NCBI RefSeq assembly: GCF_021404465.1
Contig: NZ_JABFTT010000010.1
Span: forward strand, 1 to 64,000
Source of the DNA: Billgrantia zhangzhouensis
GTDB lineage: Bacteria; Pseudomonadota; Gammaproteobacteria; Pseudomonadales; Halomonadaceae
Length of the DNA: 64,000 nucleotides
Direction of reading: 5' to 3'
In this document: positions 27,194 to 35,184 of the stretch, piece after piece
Layout of the letters: each line of letters begins with the position of its first letter
How positions within the stretch are numbered: position 1 is the first letter of the stretch
Translations under genes and position numbers: made by a program
Notes under the pieces: generated by a model
Database searches by the model: none
Told to the model about the DNA's origin: nothing
Seen by the model: the letters and a program-made list of their open reading frames with translations, nothing else

Positions 27194-28090
27194 ATGTTAA
27201 CGCTCTCCCGACGTCAGGCCACGGCCATCGGGGCCACTACCATTCTCAACTGGGCGCTGCTCGCCACCCTGACGCAGCTCTCGGGGCCGGTGCCGCCGTT
27301 CCTGCTCACCGGGCTGGCGTTCGGCATTGCCTTCCTGTGCTTTCTTGCCTGGAGTCTGTGGCGTCGTGAGCCGCTCACGGCGCCGTTGCGCCAGGCTCCT
27401 TCGGTATGGGCACTGGGGGTGGGTGGGCTGTTCGGTTATCACGCGCTCTATTTCGTCGCCCAGCAGAACGCACCGCCGGCCAACGCCGGACTGATCAGCT
27501 ATCTCTGGCCATTGTTGATCGTGCTGTTCGTCGGCTTGCTGCCGGGGGAGCGCCTGCTGGCCAGGCATGTGGTGGGCGGGCTGCTGGGCTTTGCCGGGGC
27601 AGCGCTGCTGATCGGTGGTGACCTGGGCGGCGGAGGTAACGCGCTGGGCTATGGCGCGGCCTTCGCCTGCGCCCTGGTATGGAGCGGCTACTCCGTACTG
27701 TCGCGGGCCAAGAAGGCGGTGCCAACCAGTGCCGTTGGCGGCTTCTGCCTGGTGACGGCACTGTTGGCCTTCGCCTGTCACGGATTGTTCGAGACAACGC
27801 GCTGGCCCCAGGGCATCGAGTGGCTGGGTGTGGTCGGGCTGGGCCTTGGGCCGGTGGGCAGTGCCTTCTTCACCTGGGACATCGGCGTCAAGCACGGCGA
27901 CCTGCACCTGCTTGGTCTGCTGGCCTACGCCACGCCGTTGCTCTCGACCCTGGTGCTGATCGTGGCTGGCTACGCCGAAGCCACGCCGCTGCTGGCTCTG
28001 GCAGCAGGCGTGATCACCCTGGGCATGCTGATTGGTAGCGGCGCGCTGGTACGCCGCAAGAAGCAAGAAATCCCCGTGCGCTCCGCCTGA
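27194..28090 (+). CDS. DMT-superfamily exporter, YddG-like (EamA domains)
   Basis: The 298-residue protein has ten membrane helices in two EamA repeats. YLWPLLIVLFVGLLPGE in the first repeat and WDIGVKHGDLHLLGLLAY in the second match the corresponding segments of YddG, the aromatic amino acid and methyl viologen exporter of enterobacteria. The C-terminus ends in a basic RRKKQE tail. The upstream AraC gene may induce it. Substrate assignment is inferred from family similarity. Confidence 0.82.
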   Translation: MLTLSRRQATAIGATTILNWALLATLTQLSGPVPPFLLTGLAFGIAFLCFLAWSLWRREPLTAPLRQAPSVWALGVGGLFGYHALYFVAQQNAPPANAGLISYLWPLLIVLFVGLLPGERLLARHVVGGLLGFAGAALLIGGDLGGGGNALGYGAAFACALVWSGYSVLSRAKKAVPTSAVGGFCLVTALLAFACHGLFETTRWPQGIEWLGVVGLGLGPVGSAFFTWDIGVKHGDLHLLGLLAYATPLLSTLVLIVAGYAEATPLLALAAGVITLGMLIGSGALVRRKKQEIPVRSA

Positions 28091-28135
28091 GACGGGCGCA
28101 TGGGGTTGCTGGAACGAGTCGTCAGGCAAGAGCCG

Positions 28136-29581
28136 TTAAAATGAGCCCACCAGCGATCCCACCACGATCAGCAGGATGAGCGAGATGATCGGCCCCACCA
28201 CGGCCACCGCGGCGATGTCCAGGTAGGCCTGGCGGTGCGTCAGGCCGCAAATCGAGAGCAGGGTGATCACCGCGCCGTTGTGTGGTAGGGCATCCAGCCC
28301 GCCGGTGGCCACCGCAGTGACCCGGTGCAGCAGGTCGGGCGAGATGCCTGCCGCCTGGCCCATGGCCAGGTAGGTGTCGCCCAGGGTGGCCAGGGCGATG
28401 CTCATGCCGCCGGAGGCGGAGCCGGTCATGCCGGCGAGCAGATTCACCGCGATGGCCAACGAGATCAGCGGATTGTCGCCGCCGGCGGTGGTTACCCAGG
28501 CGCTGATAGCATCGAACGCGGCGAGTGACGCAATCACCGAACCGAAGCCGACTAGGCTTGCGGTGTTGAAGATCGGCAGCAGCGAGGCGTTGGCGCCGCT
28601 GTCCAGCGAGGCGGTCAAGTGTTGCAGACGCGGCCAGTTCAGCGCGATCAGCACCAGGATCGAGAGTACCAGGGCGGCAATCACCGACCACACGCCGCGT
28701 ACCGACTCGATGCTGGTGGCGCCATAGACCGGATCCGACAGATAGCCGGTGTCCATGGCCGGGATGATCACCGTCGTGAACAGCAGATTCAGCGCGATCA
28801 CCAGCACGATGGGCAGCAGCGCCAGGGGCAGCGAAGGTAGCCCGCGGCGCGGCTGCGGATCGACCTCGGCCAGATCGAAGCCTTCACCGGCGGCGCGCTC
28901 GCGTAAATGGTCATGAGGAACCGCTTCGCTCTCCTCTTCGCCGTAGCCTTCACCGGCCGCGCGGGCCTGTTTGGCGCGGCAGGAAAGCCAGGCCTGGCCG
29001 AGGCCCAGCATGATCAGTCCGGTCATGATGCCGAGCCCAGGTGCGGCGAACGGCGAGGTACCGAAGAAGGGCATCGGGATGGCGTTCTGGATCGCCGGCG
29101 TGCCGGGAAGGGCGGTCATGGTGAAGGTAAAGGCGCCCAGGGCGATGGTGCCCGGGATCAACCGCTTGGGCAGGTTGGCCTTGCGAAACAGTGCCGCGGC
29201 GATGGGGAACACGGCGAAGGCCACTACGAACAGCGACACGCCACCGTAGGTCATCACCGCGCAGGAGATCACCACGGCCAGGATGGCTCGGCCCTCGCCG
29301 AGGCGCTCGACGATAGCTCCGGCCAGTACCTCGGCGCTGCCCGAATCTTCCATCAGCTTGCCGAAGATCGCCCCCAGCAGGAACAGCGGGAAGAAGCTGA
29401 CGATGAAATTGCCCGCCGCGCCCATGAACACCTGAGTGTAGCTGGCTAGCAGCGGCGTGTCGGCTGAGACCAGTGCCACCAGGGCGGCTAGCGCCGGGGC
29501 CAGGATCAGCAGGCTCAGGCCGCGATAGGCCAGATACATCAGCAGGACAAGCGCAATGACGATGGCCAGAATACCGGTCAT
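28136..29581 (-). CDS. GntP-family permease, possible 3-hydroxybutyrate transporter
   Basis: The 481-residue membrane protein has the GntP/ArsB-like N-terminus (LMYLAYRGLSLLILAPALAAL), GAIFGKLMEDSGSAEVLA and the GGLDALPHNGAVITLLSICG segment in its last quarter. Members with this sequence type sit beside 3-hydroxybutyrate genes in pseudomonads and halomonads and are annotated as D-beta-hydroxybutyrate permeases. An acidic cytoplasmic loop spans about residues 205-245. Its start overlaps the patatin stop by 4 bases, so the two are translationally coupled. Confidence 0.82.
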   Translation of the reverse strand: MTGILAIVIALVLLMYLAYRGLSLLILAPALAALVALVSADTPLLASYTQVFMGAAGNFIVSFFPLFLLGAIFGKLMEDSGSAEVLAGAIVERLGEGRAILAVVISCAVMTYGGVSLFVVAFAVFPIAAALFRKANLPKRLIPGTIALGAFTFTMTALPGTPAIQNAIPMPFFGTSPFAAPGLGIMTGLIMLGLGQAWLSCRAKQARAAGEGYGEEESEAVPHDHLRERAAGEGFDLAEVDPQPRRGLPSLPLALLPIVLVIALNLLFTTVIIPAMDTGYLSDPVYGATSIESVRGVWSVIAALVLSILVLIALNWPRLQHLTASLDSGANASLLPIFNTASLVGFGSVIASLAAFDAISAWVTTAGGDNPLISLAIAVNLLAGMTGSASGGMSIALATLGDTYLAMGQAAGISPDLLHRVTAVATGGLDALPHNGAVITLLSICGLTHRQAYLDIAAVAVVGPIISLILLIVVGSLVGSF

Positions 29582-30672
29582 GTCTTGCTCTCATTGCGAT
29601 GTGCTCTTGTGTCGCGGCGCTTCTCAGCGGTGGAGACCGGGCGGAAACCGTCGCCGAACACGGCATTGAGGTCGAAGGTGGAGTGCTTGCCGATGGCCTC
29701 GAAGTTTTGTTCGAGCCACAGCTCGGCCCAGCCGCGGCCCTGGCGATACAGCCGCGAGACGAAATCCCACTGGGCGTTGAGCTTGCTGGAGGCGGAGAGC
29801 TGTTCCACTTCCTGCTCGGCGTGGATCAAGTGCAGGCGCATGGATCGGTAGCGCTCCACCTCGAGGCCTTCGGCGTCGATCAACTGTTGCAGCAGCTGGA
29901 TGCTGCGCAGTTCCTTGATCAAGCTGGAGTTGAAGGTGATCTCGTTGATGCGATTGACGATGTCGCGGGCGCTGTCCGGCAACCGGTTGCGCACCAGCGG
30001 ATTGACCTGGACCACCACCAAGTCCTGGCAGTCGAGGTTGTCGACCAGTGGAAACAGCGCCGGGTTGCCGCTGTAGCCGCCGTCCCAGTAGGCCTCGCCG
30101 TCGATCATCACGGCAGGGAACATGAACGGCAGGCAGGCTGAGGCCATCACCGTGTCGACCGTGATCTCCGGCTGGTGAAAGATCTTGGCCCGCCCGGTGC
30201 GCACGTTGGTAGCGGTGACGTACACCTGGGTCCTGCGGCATGCATTGACCCGCTCGAAGTCGACCAGTTCGCATACCAGGTCGCGCAGCGGATTGAAGCC
30301 CAGGGGATTGAGCTTGGCCGGTGCGACGAGCTGGGTCAGGCTCTCGAACATCAGGTAGCTGGGCGAGTAGTCGAGGTTGCCGGTGCCCGTCAGCCAGTCC
30401 CAGGGCGTGGGTTGGATGGGCGAGAAGCGCGCCGCATCGCTCACCCCGCGCCAGAAGTGGTGAAGTGCCTCGCGCGCGCCTTCGCGGCCACCGCGGTGCA
30501 GGCCATCGGCCAGCACCACTGCATTCATCGCCCCGGCACTGGTACCGCTGACGCCGTCAATCTCCAGCCGTTCTTCTTCCAGTAGACGATCGAGTACGCC
30601 CCAGGTCAGTGCGCCGTGAGAGCCGCCGCCCTGAAGCGCGAGGTCGATGTGCTTGCATTCTTCCTTGGGCAT
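29578..30672 (-). CDS. Patatin-like phospholipase/acyl hydrolase
   Basis: The 364-residue protein has the patatin fold: ALQGGGSHGALTWGVLD near residue 12 forms the oxyanion hole, GTSAGAMNA is the nucleophile elbow with the catalytic Ser, and DGGYSGNPAL gives the catalytic Asp of the Ser-Asp dyad. The start at 30672 is used because the oxyanion loop must lie near the N-terminus. Coupling with a GntP permease suggests turnover of hydroxyalkanoate oligomers or lipids in a PHB-accumulating cell, as an inference. It has no signal peptide. Confidence 0.86.
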   Translation of the reverse strand: MPKEECKHIDLALQGGGSHGALTWGVLDRLLEEERLEIDGVSGTSAGAMNAVVLADGLHRGGREGAREALHHFWRGVSDAARFSPIQPTPWDWLTGTGNLDYSPSYLMFESLTQLVAPAKLNPLGFNPLRDLVCELVDFERVNACRRTQVYVTATNVRTGRAKIFHQPEITVDTVMASACLPFMFPAVMIDGEAYWDGGYSGNPALFPLVDNLDCQDLVVVQVNPLVRNRLPDSARDIVNRINEITFNSSLIKELRSIQLLQQLIDAEGLEVERYRSMRLHLIHAEQEVEQLSASSKLNAQWDFVSRLYRQGRGWAELWLEQNFEAIGKHSTFDLNAVFGDGFRPVSTAEKRRDTRAHRNESKT

Positions 30673-30772
30673 GTCAACTCCAGTGTCGTCTATGTTGCGT
30701 TGCAGTGTAGGAGGCTCATGCGAGCCTCGCCTGCCCGGGAACATCGGGCGGGACCTCCCGTCGCGAGATAAC

Positions 30773-30801
30773 TTGAACTAAAGTCTAAGAAGGTGGATAA
30801 T
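30773..30801 (+). promoter_or_regulatory. Sigma-70 promoter for the 58-aa protein gene
   Basis: TTGAAC (30773-30778) and GATAAT (30796-30801) are separated by exactly 17 bases, close to consensus. Transcription would begin near 30808, about 50 bases before the small gene. Confidence 0.7.
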
Positions 30802-30857
30802 GTGAAAAACGTTTCCATAAATACTCCGGAGGCGGTTCCTGGGAGCCGTAACGAGCC

Positions 30858-31034
30858 ATGACCACACTGCGTTTCCCTACCATTTGGGATCTTCCGCTGG
30901 CTACCCGCCGCGAGGCCGCCGTAACCCCGGCCACGCCGACTACCGAGCGCTTTCTGACCATCTGGGACAGCCCGCGTCTCACCAAGGCGGCCAAGGGCAA
31001 GCGCTCCCTGCGCAAGCTTTTCAAGTTCTATTAA
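30858..31034 (+). CDS. Small basic protein with duplicated TIWD motif
   Basis: The 58-residue protein is preceded by a near-consensus promoter and followed by a strong hairpin, so it looks like a complete monocistronic gene. Two related segments, RFPTIWDLP (5-13) and RFLTIWDSP (29-37), are spaced by 24 residues. The C-terminus is basic (KAAKGKRSLRKLFKFY). There is no signal peptide or membrane segment. I do not recognise the family. The repeat suggests two equal binding modules, for example short linear motifs that dock on one partner, and the tail might contact nucleic acid or membrane. Confidence 0.65.
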   Translation: MTTLRFPTIWDLPLATRREAAVTPATPTTERFLTIWDSPRLTKAAKGKRSLRKLFKFY

Positions 31035-31070
31035 CTGCCTAAGCCTCGTTGCAAGCGGGGCGCCGGTACC

Positions 31071-31110
31071 AGGCAAGGCGTCCATGCCGTTTGGTATGGG
31101 CGCTTTGCCT
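31071..31110. terminator. Long hairpin between convergent genes
   Basis: Bases 31071-31088 pair with 31093-31110 over 18 positions (three G-U pairs) around a GTTT loop. It sits after the small-protein gene and before the end of the convergent FMN reductase gene, and can stop both. No long T-run is seen on either side. Confidence 0.6.
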
Positions 31111-31138
31111 TGCGCCGTGATTGTCGGCGTGGCCGGGT

Positions 31139-31747
31139 TCATGAGTCGCTTGGGCTATTGGCAGCGTGCAGTTTGGCCAGGGTATTGACCAGCCGCTGGC
31201 AAAGCGCGTCCAGGCGCTCGCGCTGGCTTTCGTCCACCAGCTCGTCGCTCTCGTTGAAGGCCTGGGCGGCATGCGGTACGGCCAGCGGGCCAGGGAGCAC
31301 GGTCACACCGAGATTGCCGAGCAGTTGGCGAATCAGCGCCAGGCTGCGCATGCCGCCCAGCGCGCCCGGTGAAGCGGAGACCACCGCCGCCACCTGGTCG
31401 GCGAACAGGGCCAAGCCGCTGCGCTCGCCATCCGAGCGCGACATCCAGTCGAGCGTATTCTTCATCAGTGGCGTGATGAAGCCATTGTATTCCGGCGAGG
31501 CCAACAGCAAGCCCTGATGCTCGTCCAGCAGCGCCTGGAGACGGTGGGCATTGGCGGGCAGACCCTCGCGGTTTTCCAGATCGCCATCGTAGAGCGGCAG
31601 GGGATAGTCACGCAGGTCGATGAAGGTCGCCTGGCCGCCGACATGCTCGACCCGTTCGGCGGCCAGGCGGGCAAGGCGCTTATTGAAGGATTTCTCTCTG
31701 GCGCTGCCGGCGAAGACCAGGATGCGCGGAGGGTTGGGAGTCGTCAT
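31139..31747 (-). CDS. NADPH-dependent FMN reductase family protein
   Basis: The 202-residue flavodoxin-fold protein starts with ILVFAGSAREKSFNKRLARL, the FMN phosphate-binding loop, and has SPEYNGFITPLMKNTLDW, the family signature at about 85-102. GALGGMRSLALIRQLL follows, as in ChrR/YieF-like quinone reductases. It would reduce flavin or quinones with NAD(P)H. It is the last gene of the pirin-associated minus-strand group, 48 bases after a pirin gene. Confidence 0.9.
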   Translation of the reverse strand: MTTPNPPRILVFAGSAREKSFNKRLARLAAERVEHVGGQATFIDLRDYPLPLYDGDLENREGLPANAHRLQALLDEHQGLLLASPEYNGFITPLMKNTLDWMSRSDGERSGLALFADQVAAVVSASPGALGGMRSLALIRQLLGNLGVTVLPGPLAVPHAAQAFNESDELVDESQRERLDALCQRLVNTLAKLHAANSPSDS

Positions 31748-31795
31748 GGGCGAAACGTTCCTCTTGCCGGTTGTCGTCGGTGCTTCTCGGGGATG

Positions 31796-32737
31796 TCATT
31801 CCCGCCAGGGTAGGGGTGGTGGCTCCAGACGCTTGCCGTCGAACTGGGGGATGCTGCCGAAGCGTTCGCTGCCGGCTTCCCAATCGCGCTGGGCCTCGAT
31901 GATCTCGGCCTTGCTGTGACCGACGAAGTTCCACCAGATCAGGATTTCCTCGCCCAGAGGCTCGCCGCCGACGAGGATCGCGCGTCCGCCTGCCGAAAGC
32001 TCGAGGTCGATCTGGCGTCGCCCACGGCCCAGATAGGCCAACTCGTTGGTGGCGAAGCGTTCGCCTTCGATGATGAGTTCGCCTTCCAGCGGCAGCAGGC
32101 CGTATTCGAAATCTTCGCGCAGCGGCAGTTCCAGAGAGCCGCCAGAGGCCGCCGCCAGGTCCAGGCCCACCAGTGGCGAGAAAGCCAGCGTTGGTGCCCG
32201 CTGGCCGCCGAACTCGCCGGTCAGCAGGGTCATCTCGACGTCGCCTTCGCGCCACTGCGGCAGTGTCGGATAGTGGTCGAAGCGCGGGTCGGTGCGACGA
32301 TGGGCTTCGGGCAGGGCGATCCATAGCTGGGCGGCATGCAGGTGTGACTCACCGGGTACCGACTCCTCGGTATGACTGATCCCGCGACCGGCTGTCATCA
32401 GGTTGACCTGGCCGGGGCGAATTACCTGCTCGTTGCCCAGACTGTCACGATGCAGCACTTCCCCCTCGATCATCCAGGTGAAGGTCTGCAGGCCGATGTG
32501 CGGATGGGGGCCGACGCGCAGGCCTCGCGAGTCGCCCTTGAATACCGCCGGGCCGGCGTGATCGAGGAAGCACCAGGCACCTACCAGCCGTCGATGGCGT
32601 GAGGGCAGCACACGGTTGACGGGAATGCCGCCGACATCGGCAGTGCGCGGTGCGACATGCTGCACTTGGCGCTTGCCATCGACGATGGGGCAGTCCAGGG
32701 AGGAGGAGAGATCGGCTTCGTTGACGAGGTTGCTCAT
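31796..32737 (-). CDS. Pirin family protein
   Basis: The 313-residue bicupin has the pirin N-terminal core FLDHAGPAVF, HPHIGLQTFTWMIEGEVLHRDS (split at HPHIGLQTF), and MTAGRGISHTEES, which carry the metal-binding His residues. The pirin C-terminal domain follows (GEPLGEEILIWWNFVG). Bacterial pirins act as quercetin 2,3-dioxygenases or redox-responsive binding partners. The start at 32737 avoids a long upstream extension without similarity. A second, different pirin is encoded at 34187 in the same group. Confidence 0.9.
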   Translation of the reverse strand: MSNLVNEADLSSSLDCPIVDGKRQVQHVAPRTADVGGIPVNRVLPSRHRRLVGAWCFLDHAGPAVFKGDSRGLRVGPHPHIGLQTFTWMIEGEVLHRDSLGNEQVIRPGQVNLMTAGRGISHTEESVPGESHLHAAQLWIALPEAHRRTDPRFDHYPTLPQWREGDVEMTLLTGEFGGQRAPTLAFSPLVGLDLAAASGGSLELPLREDFEYGLLPLEGELIIEGERFATNELAYLGRGRRQIDLELSAGGRAILVGGEPLGEEILIWWNFVGHSKAEIIEAQRDWEAGSERFGSIPQFDGKRLEPPPLPWRE

Positions 32738-32839
32738 TGTCGTTTTTTCCAGGCAGCGCGAAGTGGGATGGGCGGTCAGGCTTGTTTCAGCATAGGCTCT
32801 CGCTTGCGGCATTGCCTGCCCGTCGGGATTGGCCATGCT

Positions 32840-33415
32840 TCAACGGAACAGCCAGGGCGCTACCAGTTTCACCACTCGGGGCATGATGACGTAGACCACC
32901 AGGCCTACGATGGTGGCGGCGACCAGGCCATGACGGATACCCCAAGTGTCCAGCGCCGGTATCAGGCCAAAGAGTGGCAGCCACAGCAGCGGCACGATCA
33001 TGGTCAGGGGCCAGATCACCGCCGTGGTTACCAGCCACTGTTTCCAGCGAGTCGGCTGCTTGCTGGCGGGTGTCGGCGGGGTGAACCAGTAGTCGATGCC
33101 GCTGACGATCTCCACCCGCTCGGCCTGTTGCAGGTCGGGCTGGATGGTTCCCATCAGCTCGCGGCGCTCGGGGGACTCCCGCCAACGCCGGGCGTCGGCG
33201 TCGCTGGCGAAGCGCACAGCGATTTCGTAGTCATGATGACCTTCGGGAGGACGCAGGATATGCACTCCCTGATGGCCGGGAAAGCGGCCTGCCGCCTCAA
33301 TGATCTGGCGTAGCCAGGTTTCGTAGCGAACCATCGCCTCGGGCCTGATCCGGTGGTGGATCTGGATGGTTGTCCCCTCGCAGTGAGCCGAGGGATCCGG
33401 TGAGGGGTTGGACAT
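32840..33415 (-). CDS. Antibiotic biosynthesis monooxygenase domain protein with two C-terminal membrane helices
   Basis: The 191-residue protein carries an ABM (dimeric alpha-beta barrel) domain at about 17-105 (IQIHHRIRPEAMVRYETWL, FPGHQGVHILRPPEGHHDYEI). It then continues into two membrane helices (VIWPLTMIVPLLWLPLFGL and ATIVGLVVYVIMP). Free ABM proteins are about 100 residues, so this is a membrane-anchored version. Such domains oxidise quinols or act on small reactive molecules. It lies between the isochorismatase-like and pirin genes in one direction. Confidence 0.82.
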   Translation of the reverse strand: MSNPSPDPSAHCEGTTIQIHHRIRPEAMVRYETWLRQIIEAAGRFPGHQGVHILRPPEGHHDYEIAVRFASDADARRWRESPERRELMGTIQPDLQQAERVEIVSGIDYWFTPPTPASKQPTRWKQWLVTTAVIWPLTMIVPLLWLPLFGLIPALDTWGIRHGLVAATIVGLVVYVIMPRVVKLVAPWLFR

Positions 33416-33480
33416 ATGGGCCTCTTCTGCGGTCGGGTGGTGAGTAGGAGAGGACCCGGCCAGTGCCGGGCCCTGGGGCC

Positions 33481-34113
33481 TCAGCGCTTGTGCGCCAGGC
33501 TCTGCTGCTCGTAGCTCTGGATCAGGTTGGCGTAGGCGGGCAGGTGGTTGGCCAGCAGGCCGCCGAAGCCTTCGATGTCGTTGCGCCAATCGCGGTGCAG
33601 CTCGCAGCCGACACCGAACCAGGTCATCAACTGGGCGCCGGCCTGTGACATGCGATCCCAGGCCGCTTCACGGGTAGTCTGATTGAAGGTGCCGGAGGCA
33701 TCGGTGACCACGAACACTTCGAAACCTTCCTCCAGCGCCGAGAGCGCCGGGAAGGCGACGCACACCTCCGTCACTACTCCAGCGATCAGCAGTTGCTTCT
33801 TGCCGGTGGCCTTGACCGCCGCCACGAACTCCTCGTTGTCCCAGGCGTTGATCTGACCGGGGCGGGCGAAGTAGGGCGCATCGGGGAAGGCTGCCTTGAG
33901 TTCGGGCACCATCGGTCCATTGGGGCCGTCTTCGAAGCTGGTGGTGAGGATGGTGGGGATCTCGAAGAACTTGGCGATGTCGGCCAGGGCCAGCACGTTG
34001 TTCTTGAAGTCGTCGGGGCTGAAGTCGCGCACCAGCGAGAGCAGGCCGGACTGATGGTCGACCATCAGCAGGGCGACATCGTCCTTGTTCAGGCGGTTGT
34101 AGGTATAGGACAT
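33481..34113 (-). CDS. YcaC-like isochorismatase-family hydrolase
   Basis: The 210-residue cysteine hydrolase has LLMVDHQSGLL (catalytic Asp), and GVVTEVCVAFPALSALE with the nucleophilic Cys, and follows YcaC in length and in its MSYTYNRLNKDDVALL start. YcaC-type enzymes are octameric and of unknown substrate. GC-rich hairpins flank the gene in the operon (stems at 33455-33470 and 34143-34166), perhaps to separate transcript segments. It follows the first pirin gene by 73 bases. Confidence 0.88.
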   Translation of the reverse strand: MSYTYNRLNKDDVALLMVDHQSGLLSLVRDFSPDDFKNNVLALADIAKFFEIPTILTTSFEDGPNGPMVPELKAAFPDAPYFARPGQINAWDNEEFVAAVKATGKKQLLIAGVVTEVCVAFPALSALEEGFEVFVVTDASGTFNQTTREAAWDRMSQAGAQLMTWFGVGCELHRDWRNDIEGFGGLLANHLPAYANLIQSYEQQSLAHKR

Positions 34114-34142
34114 CTCGTTTCTCCTTGGCTTTCTCGGGTGAA

Positions 34143-34166
34143 GCGCCCGGCAGCGAGACCGGGCGC
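34143..34166 (-). other. Intra-operon hairpin between pirin and YcaC-like genes
   Basis: GCGCCCGG and CCGGGCGC pair perfectly around an 8-base loop. No T-run follows on the minus strand, so it is more probably an mRNA processing or stability element than a terminator. Confidence 0.4.
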
Positions 34167-34186
34167 GGTTGGCTGCGGCAGGGCCG

Positions 34187-35056
34187 CTAGCCCTCCAGGC
34201 GGCCGAACTTGCCGGCCTGGAAATCGGCAAAGGCCTGGTGAATCTCCGCCTCGCTGTTCATCACGAAGGGGCCGTAGCCCACCACCGGCTCGCCCAGGGG
34301 CGCCCCGGCGAGCAGCAGCAGCTTGGCGTCATTGTTGGCTTCAAGACGTATCTCGTTGCCCTGGCGCTGGAAGGCCACCACGGCTTCTTCACGGACGACA
34401 GCCTCGCCGTTGACCTGCACGGTTCCTTCGAGCACCACCAGCAGTGTGGTGTGTCCTTCGGGAACTGCCAGGGTGGTTTCGGTGCCCGGAGCCAGCCGCA
34501 GGTCCCAGACCTCGATTGGAGTGAAGGTGTGAGCCGGGCCTCGATGCCCGCGATACTCACCGGCAATCACCCGCAGCTCCCCAGCTCGCTGCGGAAGCGC
34601 GACCCGCGGGATATCGGCATCGAGCAGCGTCTGGTAGGCCGCCGGCGCCGATTTGTGCTCGGCCGGCAGATTGACCCACAGCTGCACCATTTCCAGGGTG
34701 CCGCCCTGCTGCGTGAAGTTGCCGGAATGAAACTCCTCGTGGACGATTCCCGCCCCGGCGGTCATCCATTGGACGTCTCCTTCGCCGATACGCCCGCCGC
34801 TGCCGGTGGAGTCGCGATGTTCCAGCTCGCCCTTGTAGACCAGGGTCACGGTCTCGAAGCCACGGTGTGGGTGTGCACCGACGCCGCGGGGACGGCTTGC
34901 CGGGGCGAAGTCGTGGGGGCCGGCATGGTCGAGCAGCAGGAAGGGGCTGAGGTGATCGGCACCCAGACGGTCATAAGAGAACAGGGAGCGGACGGGGAAG
35001 CCGTCGCCGACCCAGTGGCCGCGTGGGGCACCATAGATACCGAGAATCTTCTTCAT
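34187..35056 (-). CDS. Pirin family protein, first gene of the redox operon
   Basis: The 289-residue bicupin has FLLLDHAGPHDF, GVGAHPHRGFETVTLVY and MTAGAGIVHEEFH, the three N-terminal metal-site segments of pirin/YhhW-type quercetinases, and the C-terminal GAPLGEPVVGYGPFVMN. It differs clearly from the pirin at 31796. The gene is divergent from a LysR gene 128 bases away, which is the classic arrangement for a LysR-controlled pirin operon. Confidence 0.92.
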   Translation of the reverse strand: MKKILGIYGAPRGHWVGDGFPVRSLFSYDRLGADHLSPFLLLDHAGPHDFAPASRPRGVGAHPHRGFETVTLVYKGELEHRDSTGSGGRIGEGDVQWMTAGAGIVHEEFHSGNFTQQGGTLEMVQLWVNLPAEHKSAPAAYQTLLDADIPRVALPQRAGELRVIAGEYRGHRGPAHTFTPIEVWDLRLAPGTETTLAVPEGHTTLLVVLEGTVQVNGEAVVREEAVVAFQRQGNEIRLEANNDAKLLLLAGAPLGEPVVGYGPFVMNSEAEIHQAFADFQAGKFGRLEG

Positions 35057-35184
35057 GGTCTGGCTCCTGCATGGATTGGGCTTCTGCCCGATACAGCAAG
35101 CCTAGAAAAGCAACGCTCTTGCTGGTAGAGGCTATAATCCACACTCAGCGTTCCATGAGTAGAACGATGGGAGAGTGATAAGCC

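Noticed and set aside
30690..31142. Minus-strand 150-codon frame over the small-protein gene
   Set aside because: The plus-strand gene has a promoter, repeat structure and hairpin. The minus-strand frame has no recognisable domain.
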